A stretch of 10,448 nucleotides of DNA, taken from NCBI GenBank assembly GCA_027001815.1, contig JALTLT010000400.1:1-10448 (forward strand), written 5' to 3'. The notes beneath the pieces were generated by a model. The model searched no databases and was not told the DNA's origin. It was given only the letters and a program-made list of their open reading frames with translations. Source of the stretch: Gammaproteobacteria bacterium (GTDB lineage Bacteria; Pseudomonadota; Gammaproteobacteria; JALTLT01). This document shows positions 1 to 6,864 of this stretch, piece after piece. A program made the translations under genes and the position numbers. The number at the start of each line of letters is the position of its first letter. Within the stretch, counting starts at the first letter, position 1.

Positions 1-530
1 TTATTGGGTGGCCTGCACTTGAGCACGTTGCAGATGTAGACCGCGTCGCGGCTCAGGCCGATGGCGGCCAGCATCCGCGCCAGGAGCTGTCCAGAGCGCC
101 CCACGAAGGGCTCCCCCTGCCGATCCTCGTCCGCACCGGGAGCCTCCCCCACCACCATCACGGAGGCGTCGCGATCGCCCACGCCGAACACCGCACGGGT
201 CCGGGTACGGTGGAGGTCGCAGAGGGTGCACTCGGCCACCTGCCGTTCCAGTTCAGGCCAGTCGACACCGGAGAGATCGGGCACAGCGGGAACGGCCACC
301 TCCACCGCCGGCTCCGCCCCGATCGGCTCCAGGTCGTCCTCGGGAGGTGGCGCCTCCTCCAGCCACGGCGGCGGCTCCCCGGCACCGACGGGCGACTCCC
401 CGCTCTCCCCCTCTCCCCTTGCGGTGGACGCCACCCGCGCCGGCTCGCGGTCGTTGAGTTCCCAGAGCTGGATGCCCATCGCATCGAGATAGGCGCGGCG
501 CCGTGCCTCCTCCACCCCTCGCCCCCCCAT
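1..530 (-). CDS. Family-4 uracil-DNA glycosylase, 3' end missing
   Basis: This is the N-terminal part of a 4Fe-4S uracil-DNA glycosylase (UDG family 4), which removes uracil from DNA in base-excision repair. 176 codons are readable without a stop before the window edge. Residues 1-25 are basic and helical, followed by a low-complexity Pro/Glu/Ala linker to about residue 90. Next come a Cys pair (C101-x2-C104), the active-site motif GEAPGADED at 128-136, the GEPFVGRSGQLL stretch, and CNVLKCRPPN at 167-176, which carries further cluster cysteines (C167 and C172). The catalytic C-terminal part lies outside the window. The ATG start is preceded by GAGGA, which overlaps the leuA stop codon. Only 9 bases separate the two genes, so translation is probably coupled. 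The long N-terminal linker occurs in proteobacterial members of the family, as I recall it. The family call is firm; the biological reason for its place in this operon is unknown. Confidence 0.9.
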   Translation of the reverse strand, partial: MGGRGVEEARRRAYLDAMGIQLWELNDREPARVASTARGEGESGESPVGAGEPPPWLEEAPPPEDDLEPIGAEPAVEVAVPAVPDLSGVDWPELERQVAECTLCDLHRTRTRAVFGVGDRDASVMVVGEAPGADEDRQGEPFVGRSGQLLARMLAAIGLSRDAVYICNVLKCRPPN

Positions 531-539
531 GATTGTTCC

Positions 540-2093
540 TCAGACCTCGTCCATCTGCGGATGACCACGCCGCTCATCCTCCGAGAGCAGCCGGTTGAGG
601 GCATGGAGATAGGCCTTGGCAGAAGCGATGACGATGTCGGTATCGGCCCCCTGGCCGTTGACGATACGCCCCTCCTTCTCCAGCCGGACCGTCACCTCTC
701 CCTGGGAATCGGTTCCGCTGGTGATGGCATTGACCGAGTAGAGCTTGAGCTCGCTGCCCGACCGGACGATCGCATCGATCGCCTTGAGCGCCGCATCGAC
801 CGGACCGCCGCCGGTGGCCGAGGCGCGCCGCTCCTCCCCGTCCACGTTGAGGGTGACGCTCGCCTGCGGGATCTCGCCGGTCTCGGAGCAGACCTTGAGG
901 GAGACCAGCTTGAAACGCTCCGGGGCCATCGCCGAGGAGGTATCGGAGACCAGCGCCTGGAGATCCTCGTCATAGATCTCGTGCTTCTTGTCCGCCAGCT
1001 CCTTGAAGCGGGCGAAGGCCTCGTTGAGCGTCTCCTCGGAGTCGAACTCGATCCCCAGCTCCTTGAGGCGGGTACGAAAGGCGTTGCGGCCCGAGTGCTT
1101 GCCCAGCACCATCCGGTTGGCGGTCCACCCCACATCCTCGGCGCGCATGATCTCGTAGGTCTCGCGGCTCTTGAGCACCCCGTCCTGGTGGATGCCGGAC
1201 TCATGGGCGAAGGCGTTGGCGCCGACGATCGCCTTGTTGGGCTGGACCGGAAAACCGGTGATGGTGGAGACCAGCCGCGAACAGTTGACGATCTGGGTGG
1301 TGTCGAGGCCGGTGTTGCAGGGAAAGAGGTCCCGCCGCGTGCGTACCGCCATCACGATCTCCTCGAGGGCGGCATTTCCCGCACGCTCACCCAGCCCGTT
1401 GATGGTGCACTCCACCTGCCGCGCACCGTTGAGCACCGCCGACAGAGAGTTGGCCACCGCCAGGCCGAGATCGTTGTGGCAGTGGACGGAGAAGACCGCC
1501 TTGTCGGAATTGGGCACCCGCTCGATGAGGGTACGGATCAGCGCACCGAACTGGTGGGGGAGGTTGTAGCCGACGGTATCGGGGATGTTGACCGTGCGGG
1601 CGCCGGCATCGATCACCGCCTCGATCACCCGGCAGAGGAAGTCGATCTCCGAGCGGCCGGCGTCCTCGGGGGAGAACTCCACGTCGTCGGTATACCGTCG
1701 CGCCCGCTTCACCGCGTGCACCGCCTGCTCCAGCACCTGATCCGGCTCCATGCGCAGCTTCTCGCGCATGTGGATGGGCGAGGTGGCGATGAAGGTGTGG
1801 ATGCGCCGCCGCTCCGCAGGCTCCAGCGCCTCGCCGGCCCGGTCGATGTCGCGATCGAGGGCGCGGGCGAGGCCGCAGACCGTGCTCTCGCGAATCGTGC
1901 GCGCCACGGCGTTGACCGCCTCGAAGTCGCCGGGGCTGGCGATCGGGAACCCCGCCTCGATGACGTCCACGCGCATCTTCTCCAGCGCCTTGGCGATGCG
2001 CAGCTTCTCGTCGCGGGTCATGGAGGCACCCGGGCTCTGTTCCCCGTCCCGGAGGGTGGTGTCGAAGATGATCAGATGTTCTTGCTGGCTCAT
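540..2093 (-). CDS. leuA: 2-isopropylmalate synthase
   Basis: LeuA condenses 2-ketoisovalerate with acetyl-CoA to give 2-isopropylmalate, the committed step of leucine synthesis. The protein is 517 residues, close to the E. coli enzyme. The TIM-barrel domain starts with FDTTLRDGEQSPG (10-22). It carries the metal-binding histidines in VHCHNDLG (H204, H206), NGLGERAGN (232-240) and HESGIHQDG (297-305). The last ~120 residues form the leucine-sensing regulatory domain, so feedback inhibition by leucine is expected. I chose the ATG at 2093 because AGAGG lies 7 bases upstream and the protein then begins in the usual way. An in-frame GTG at 2117 would add eight residues without a good ribosome-binding site. 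A long leader precedes the gene, with its own promoter and a leucine-rich short reading frame, unlike the tight junctions elsewhere in the operon. The uracil-DNA glycosylase gene follows 9 bases after the stop. Confidence 0.97.
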   Translation of the reverse strand: MSQQEHLIIFDTTLRDGEQSPGASMTRDEKLRIAKALEKMRVDVIEAGFPIASPGDFEAVNAVARTIRESTVCGLARALDRDIDRAGEALEPAERRRIHTFIATSPIHMREKLRMEPDQVLEQAVHAVKRARRYTDDVEFSPEDAGRSEIDFLCRVIEAVIDAGARTVNIPDTVGYNLPHQFGALIRTLIERVPNSDKAVFSVHCHNDLGLAVANSLSAVLNGARQVECTINGLGERAGNAALEEIVMAVRTRRDLFPCNTGLDTTQIVNCSRLVSTITGFPVQPNKAIVGANAFAHESGIHQDGVLKSRETYEIMRAEDVGWTANRMVLGKHSGRNAFRTRLKELGIEFDSEETLNEAFARFKELADKKHEIYDEDLQALVSDTSSAMAPERFKLVSLKVCSETGEIPQASVTLNVDGEERRASATGGGPVDAALKAIDAIVRSGSELKLYSVNAITSGTDSQGEVTVRLEKEGRIVNGQGADTDIVIASAKAYLHALNRLLSEDERRGHPQMDEV

Positions 2094-2195
2094 GACTGGG
2101 CCTCTTTCCTTACGCACACGCGGGGCGTGGCGCTCAAGTCGCTGGAAGGTGTGAAGTTGCGTCTATTGTACCCCCGCCGGGGCATGGGAAAGTAT

Positions 2196-2215
2196 CTGCC
2201 GCCCTAGGGCAGCAG
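2196..2215 (-). promoter_or_regulatory. Hairpin over the leader-peptide stop codon
   Basis: In the transcript the arms CTGCTGCC and GGCGGCAG pair through eight base pairs, with one G-U wobble, around a CTAG loop that contains the TAG stop of the leader frame. The left arm includes the last two leucine codons. The hairpin is followed by AUACUUU, a weak U tract. A ribosome stalled on the upstream CTC CTC CTC codons would reach toward the left arm and could affect folding. The geometry is not that of a textbook attenuator, because a terminating ribosome would also cover the stem. Confidence 0.45.
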
Positions 2216-2323
2216 TCGCAGCGAGAGGAGGAGATGGACGCGCAGGGCGAAGAATGCACCTCGGAGGGTGGCAGGCTGGCCGCCGGGGGGGAGCGGCGGG
2301 ACGTGGGTTGCGCGCTGTGGCAT
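2204..2323 (-). CDS. Candidate leucine-rich leader peptide upstream of leuA
   Basis: This is a 39-codon reading frame (ATG to TAG) starting about 65 bases downstream of a predicted promoter. AGAAGG sits 5 bases before its ATG, a good ribosome-binding site. The peptide is unremarkable and Pro/Arg-rich in its first two thirds, then ends in HLLLSLRLLP. Six of its last ten residues are leucine (CTC CTC CTC, CTG, CTG CTG), right before the stop. Leucine codons bunched at the end of a short frame ahead of leuA are the hallmark of leader peptides that sense charged tRNA-Leu. The stop codon lies in the loop of a GC-rich hairpin (2196-2215). Peptide length and sequence do not match the enterobacterial LeuL as I remember it, and no U-rich terminator follows. 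The sensing function is therefore inferred from position and codon content. A chance open frame cannot be excluded. Confidence 0.5.
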   Translation of the reverse strand: MPQRATHVPPLPPGGQPATLRGAFFALRVHLLLSLRLLP

Positions 2324-2394
2324 GGAGGCCTTCTCGTGGAAGTCGAACGATACCCGTGACCGGGGATCCCCGCACACCACATGCGGGATGTTTC

Positions 2395-2424
2395 ACTATA
2401 GCCGCATCTGGCACCGACTGCCAA
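2395..2424 (-). promoter_or_regulatory. Predicted sigma70 promoter for leuA leader
   Basis: On the minus strand the -35 box is TTGGCA (2424-2419). An 18-base spacer separates it from the -10 box TATAGT (2400-2395). Both are close to the sigma70 consensus and are AT-rich relative to the surroundings. The expected start is near 2388. The promoter gives leuA and the downstream glycosylase gene transcription independent of the ilv promoter, which fits the break in spacing between pssA and leuA. Confidence 0.65.
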
Positions 2425-2505
2425 GCCCCTTTTCGGGAACCTCCCGGGATACCCCTCCATTCCGCCCTATCCCGCTCCGGCACGAACACCACCCGGCCGT
2501 AGAGG

Positions 2506-2538
2506 GTGGGTGTCCCTCATGGAATTCGTGGGTGTCCC
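2506..2538. repeat. 11-bp direct repeat, GTGGGTGTCCC, two copies
   Basis: Two exact copies lie at 2506-2516 and 2528-2538, 22 bases apart start to start, roughly two helical turns. They sit in the pssA-leuA gap about 85-115 bases upstream of the leuA -35 box. Nearer that box, an inverted pair GGGATA/TATCCC (2446-2451 and 2468-2473) is also offset by 22 bases. The spacing would suit a regulator binding one face of the DNA, but no known operator is recognised. The rest of 2425-2590 shows nothing else, and no convincing terminator follows pssA. Confidence 0.45.
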
Positions 2539-2590
2539 GAAAGCACGGAATCGCGCAACCGGCAGAGAGGGAATGGGGTCTCGGCAGGGA

Positions 2591-3343
2591 TCAGCCGCGA
2601 CGGCGGCGGCGCATCAGCCAGGCGAAGAGACCGGAGAGGGCGTAGAGGGTGAAGCCGGCGAGAATCACCTTGGGGGGGTCGATGGTCACCAGAATGAAGA
2701 GCAGCACCACCACCAGGACACCGAAGAAGGGGATGCGCCCCTTGGCGCCACCGGGCTCCTTGAAGCTGGAGTAGCGGATAGGGGAGATCATGAGGGTGCC
2801 GGTGAACAGCGTCACCAGCATGGCCGGCCCCCACAGGACCCCCTCGCTGCCATCGAATCCGAGGTCGTGGAAGGTCCAGACGAAGGTGGCCATGATGGTG
2901 GCCGCCGAGGGGCTGGCGAGCCCCAGAAAGTAGCGCTTGTCCACCTTGCCGATCTGGACGTTGAAACGGGCCAGGCGCATGGCGGCCATGGCCGTGTAGA
3001 AGAAGGCCGCCAGCCAGGCGAGCTTGGCCCATTGCCCTCCCAGTTCCGCCATGTGCACCAGTGACCAGTTGTACATCAGCAGGGCAGGAGCGAGACCGAA
3101 GGAGACCAGGTCGGCGAGACTGTCGTACTGGGCACCGAACTCGGTCTGGGTGTGGGTGAGCCGGGCGACCCGCCCGTCCACCCCATCGAGCAGCAGCGCC
3201 ACCAGGATCGCCACCGCGGCGGGCTCGAAACGCCCGCCGCCCGAGGCGATGATGGAGAAGAAGCCGGCGAACATGCCGGCGGTGGTGAAGAGGTTGGGCA
3301 GCAGGTAGACCGCCTTGCGGGGATTGTGCTGTTCCTCGGTCAC
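2591..3343 (-). CDS. pssA: Phosphatidylserine synthase, CDP-alcohol phosphatidyltransferase family
   Basis: The enzyme transfers phosphatidate from CDP-diacylglycerol to L-serine, making phosphatidylserine, the precursor of phosphatidylethanolamine. It is a 250-residue integral inner-membrane protein. The family motif is complete: D53-x2-D56-G57-x2-A60-R61, then G70-x3-D74-x3-D78. Hydrophobic segments flank it (about 14-34, 41-53, 105-118, and several toward the C-terminus), and the protein ends in a basic RRRRRG tail. YLLPNLFTTAGMFAGF near the N-terminus is typical of the membrane-bound (type II) PssA. Translation starts at a GTG 15 bases after the ilvC stop, with only a weak purine-rich site, so it probably depends on coupling to ilvC. 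The ilvC-pssA adjacency is, to my knowledge, common in beta- and gammaproteobacteria. Other CDP-alcohol transferases share the motif, but the N-terminal sequence and the neighbour favour PssA. Confidence 0.93.
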   Translation of the reverse strand: MTEEQHNPRKAVYLLPNLFTTAGMFAGFFSIIASGGGRFEPAAVAILVALLLDGVDGRVARLTHTQTEFGAQYDSLADLVSFGLAPALLMYNWSLVHMAELGGQWAKLAWLAAFFYTAMAAMRLARFNVQIGKVDKRYFLGLASPSAATIMATFVWTFHDLGFDGSEGVLWGPAMLVTLFTGTLMISPIRYSSFKEPGGAKGRIPFFGVLVVVLLFILVTIDPPKVILAGFTLYALSGLFAWLMRRRRRG

Positions 3344-3358
3344 CGCCGGCCGCCCCGA

Positions 3359-4375
<1,017 letters not shown>

Positions 4376-4427
4376 GGTCGTTTTTACCCTGAGCAGTTCT
4401 GAGTGTAGGAAATCGTCGGGGGTAGCG

Positions 4428-4919
4428 CTACAGGCGCAGGGCCTTCTCGCCCCGCTGGATGCCGATGGCGCCGGAGCGCACCACTTCGAGGATGGGCGTG
4501 CTCCCCACCGCCTCGATGAAGGCATCCAGCTTGGAGCCGGTACCCGTGAGTTCGATAGTGTAGGTGGTCTGGCTGACGTCGATGATGCGACCGCGGAAGA
4601 TGTCGGAGAGACGCTTGATCTCCTCACGCTGATCGCCCACCACCCGGATCTTGATCAGCATCATCTCCCGCTCGATGTGCACCCCCTCGGTCATGTCACC
4701 GAGCTTGACCACCTCGATCAGCTTGTTCAGCTGCTTGACGATCTGCTCGATGACGTCGTCGGTGCCGGAGGTGACCAGCGTCATGCGCGAAAGGGAGGGG
4801 TCGTCGGTTGGCGCCACGGTGAGCGACTCGATGTTGTAGCCCCGCGCCGAGAAGAGCCCCGCCACTCGAGACAGGGCGCCCGCCTCGTTCTCCAGCAGAA
4901 TGGAAATAATGTGCCGCAT
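4428..4919 (-). CDS. ilvH: Acetolactate synthase small (regulatory) subunit
   Basis: IlvH binds and activates the large subunit and makes it sensitive to valine. It has 163 residues, the same as E. coli IlvH, and can be aligned by eye along most of its length. An N-terminal ACT domain (about 3-75) begins ISILLENEAGALSRVAGLF and keeps N11, G14 and N29, the residues known to contact valine in E. coli IlvH. Valine feedback is therefore expected. The C-terminal ACT-like domain (about 80-163) contains EREMMLIKIR and FRGRIIDVS, typical of the family. The ATG lies 22 bases after the ilvB stop, with AGGA 5 bases before it. Its order directly after ilvB is the usual one. Confidence 0.97.
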   Translation of the reverse strand: MRHIISILLENEAGALSRVAGLFSARGYNIESLTVAPTDDPSLSRMTLVTSGTDDVIEQIVKQLNKLIEVVKLGDMTEGVHIEREMMLIKIRVVGDQREEIKRLSDIFRGRIIDVSQTTYTIELTGTGSKLDAFIEAVGSTPILEVVRSGAIGIQRGEKALRL

Positions 4920-4941
4920 CGGTATCCTGCAGACCTCGCTG

Positions 4942-6636
4942 TCAGATGAGGATCATCTCGTTCTGGCCGGCACCGGCCGGGATCATGGGATAGACGTTCT
5001 CCGTCTGGTCGGTGAGGAAGTTGAGGAACACCGCGCGGTCGCGGATCTCCATCGCCTCGCGCAGGGCGCCCTCCACGTCCTCCGGCTTCTCCACCTGGAT
5101 CCCCACGTGGCCGTAGGCCTCCGCCAGCTTCACGAAGTCGGGCAGCGACTCCATGTAGGACATGGCGTAGCGCCCCTGGTAGAAGAACTCCTGCCACTGC
5201 CGGACCATGCCCAGATAACGGTTGTTGAGGTTGACCACCTTCAACGGCAGGCCGTACTGGCGGATGGTGGAGAGCTCCTGGATATTCATCTGGATGGAGC
5301 CCTCACCGGTGATGCAGACCACCGTCTCGTCGGGGTGGGCGAACTGCACCCCCATGGCCGCCGGCAGGCCGAATCCCATGGTGCCGAGACCACCGGAGTT
5401 GATCCACCGGCGCGGCCTGTCGAACTTGTAGAACTGGGCCGCGAACATCTGGTGCTGACCCACGTCGGAGGTGACGAAGGCGTCGCCGCCGGTCACCTCG
5501 AAGAGCTTCTCCACCACGAACTGCGGCTTGATGACGTCGGCATCGCGATCGTACTTGAGACACTCCATGGAGCGCCACTCCTCGATCTGCTTCCACCACT
5601 CGGCCAGCGCCTCCACGTCGGGGCGGCGGTCGCTCTTGGCCAGCTCCCGCAGCATGTCCTGCAGCACCACCTTGACCCGGCCGACGATGGGCACGTCCAC
5701 CTTGACGTTCTTGGAGATGGAGGCGGGGTCCACGTCCACGTGGATGATGGTGGCGGTGGGGCAGAACTTCTCCACGTTTCCGGTGACCCGGTCGTCGAAA
5801 CGGGCGCCGATGGCGATCAGCACATCGCAGTTGTGCATCGCCAGGTTCGCCTCGTAGGTTCCGTGCATGCCGAGCATGCCGACGAACTGGCGGTCGGTGC
5901 CGGGAAAGCCGCCCAGCCCCATCAGGGTATTGGTGACCGGGAAGTCGAGCATCCGCGCCAGGGTGGTGAGCTCCTCTGCCGCATCGTCCAGGATCACCCC
6001 GCCACCGGTATAGATCATGGGCCGCCTGGCGCCGAGCATGATCTCCACTGCGCGCCGCACTTGGCGGATGTTGCCCTTCACGGTGGGGTTGTAGGAGCGT
6101 AGCGAAACCGTTTCCGGATAGTGATACTCGGTCTTCTCGGCCGTGATGTCCTTGGGGATGTCCACCACCACCGGACCCGGTCGGCCGGTGGTGGCGATGT
6201 AGAAGGCCTTCTTGATGGTGGTGGCCAGGTCGCGCACATCCTTGACCAGGAAGTTGTGCTTGACGCAGGGACGGGTGATGCCGACCGAATCGACCTCCTG
6301 GAAGGCGTCGTTGCCGATCAGCGCGGTGGGTACCTGGCCGGTGAAGACCACCAGGGGCGCGGAATCCATGTAGGCGGTGGCGATGCCGGTGACCGCGTTG
6401 GTGGCGCCGGGACCGGAGGTGACCAGCGCCACGCCGGCACGGCCCGTGGCACGCGCATAGGCGTCGGCGGCGTGGGTCGCCGCCTGCTCGTGCCGGACCA
6501 GGACGTGCTGTACCTTGTCCTGCTTGTACAGCTCGTCATAGATGTGCAGTACGGCACCGCCGGGATACCCGAAGATGTGTTCAACCCCCTCGTCCTGCAG
6601 GCAGCGGACGAAGATCTCGGCACCGGTCAATTCCAC
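4942..6636 (-). CDS. ilvB: Acetolactate synthase large (catalytic) subunit
   Basis: This enzyme condenses two pyruvates, or pyruvate with 2-ketobutyrate, using thiamine diphosphate, FAD and Mg2+. The 564 residues carry the N-terminal pyrimidine-binding domain with FGYPGGAVLHIYD (22-34) and the catalytic E50 in VRHEQAATHAADAYA. A central FAD-associated domain (about 190-330) follows. The C-terminal domain has the thiamine-diphosphate motif GEGSIQMN (444-451), ending at LNNRYLGMV (470-478). GEG in place of GDG is common in proteobacterial homologs and does not suggest loss of activity. Translation starts at a GTG with GAGGAG 9 bases upstream. No in-frame ATG exists close by, and MELTGAEIFVRCL is the usual start of the family. 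It could equally be named ilvI by analogy with E. coli ilvIH. It is the first gene of the operon. Confidence 0.96.
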   Translation of the reverse strand: MELTGAEIFVRCLQDEGVEHIFGYPGGAVLHIYDELYKQDKVQHVLVRHEQAATHAADAYARATGRAGVALVTSGPGATNAVTGIATAYMDSAPLVVFTGQVPTALIGNDAFQEVDSVGITRPCVKHNFLVKDVRDLATTIKKAFYIATTGRPGPVVVDIPKDITAEKTEYHYPETVSLRSYNPTVKGNIRQVRRAVEIMLGARRPMIYTGGGVILDDAAEELTTLARMLDFPVTNTLMGLGGFPGTDRQFVGMLGMHGTYEANLAMHNCDVLIAIGARFDDRVTGNVEKFCPTATIIHVDVDPASISKNVKVDVPIVGRVKVVLQDMLRELAKSDRRPDVEALAEWWKQIEEWRSMECLKYDRDADVIKPQFVVEKLFEVTGGDAFVTSDVGQHQMFAAQFYKFDRPRRWINSGGLGTMGFGLPAAMGVQFAHPDETVVCITGEGSIQMNIQELSTIRQYGLPLKVVNLNNRYLGMVRQWQEFFYQGRYAMSYMESLPDFVKLAEAYGHVGIQVEKPEDVEGALREAMEIRDRAVFLNFLTDQTENVYPMIPAGAGQNEMILI

Positions 6637-6742
6637 GGCATGCGTCTCCTCAGAACCTTGCGTTCAGGGGCGAACGCGCCCCCGCCGGACGGTGCCGACG
6701 GGGGCGCGGGTCCGCCCCACCTTCCCGAAGTGCGGGAAAAGT
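6637..6742 (-). promoter_or_regulatory. ilvB 5' leader with competing GC-rich hairpins
   Basis: The predicted untranslated leader is about 105 bases. Its arms can pair in three overlapping ways in the transcript: 6718-6713 with 6706-6701 (6 bp), 6708-6699 with 6684-6675 (10 bp, perfect), and 6682-6677 with 6672-6667 (6 bp with a CGTT loop). Each pairing excludes its neighbour, the layout seen in attenuators and riboswitches. A short TTCCCG/CGGGAA hairpin (6722-6739) lies near the 5' end. No U-run follows the stems, and I find no ATG-started peptide rich in branched-chain codons, so a classical attenuator is not supported. Runs of G and C in a GC-rich genome pair easily by chance. Confidence 0.4.
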
Positions 6743-6747
6743 ATGGG

Positions 6748-6776
6748 AAAGTACTAATATTCCCGCGCAAGGTCAA
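6748..6776 (-). promoter_or_regulatory. Predicted sigma70 promoter of the ilv operon
   Basis: On the minus strand the -35 box is TTGACC (6776-6771). A 17-base spacer separates it from a weak -10 box TACTTT (6753-6748). The surroundings are AT-rich compared with the flanking GC-rich DNA. The expected start is at an A near 6742-6744. The -10 box falls inside ATGGGAAAGTA (6743-6753), which also occurs in the leuA leader. Confidence 0.55.
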
Positions 6777-6864
6777 GGCGCAGGGGTGATTTCCGCGGTG
6801 CCTCACCGACGGAGAGGTGCGCCGGCGGGAACTACTCCGGTGGCGTGAATCCCTCGACCACGAG

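Larger units (their letters stand above)
2094..2388 (-). promoter_or_regulatory. leuA 5' leader, attenuator-like
   Basis: This is the inferred untranslated leader of the leuA transcript, about 295 bases from the predicted start near 2388 to the leuA ATG. In transcript order it holds a hairpin at the very 5' end (arms 2382-2387 and 2369-2374), then the leucine-rich short reading frame (2323-2204). A hairpin around that frame's stop codon follows (2215-2196), with the tail AUACUUU. Next is a small CCCC/GGGG hairpin near 2172-2183, and last an 8-bp stem with one bulge (2132-2113) just before the leuA ribosome-binding site. No hairpin is followed by a strong U run, so a classical intrinsic terminator is not evident. 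Control could instead be Rho-dependent or translational. A TACAAT at 2170-2165 might be the -10 box of a second promoter, but no matching -35 box is visible. Confidence 0.5.

Noticed and set aside
2165..2170. TACAAT as the -10 box of a second leuA promoter
   Set aside because: No acceptable -35 box lies 16-18 bases upstream. It is mentioned only as a possibility within the leader entry.
210..2207. Long open frame of 665 codons on the plus strand, opposite leuA
   Set aside because: It lies antisense to leuA, whose motifs are intact. Its translation is low-complexity (His/Asp/Gly/Leu-rich) with no domain. It is the mirror effect of GC-rich codon use.
2134..2492. Frames of about 108 codons on the minus strand in the pssA-leuA gap
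   Set aside because: They run through the predicted promoter, lack ribosome-binding sites and have no recognisable protein character.
5289..5310. GEG in place of GDG in the thiamine-diphosphate motif of IlvB
   Set aside because: From memory, this variant is common in active proteobacterial acetolactate synthases, so it is not an anomaly.
6664..6720. GTG-started 18-residue frame in the ilvB leader as a branched-chain leader peptide
   Set aside because: AAGG directly abuts the GTG with no spacing. The peptide has only three valines and no leucine or isoleucine, and it is mostly Arg, Gly and Pro.
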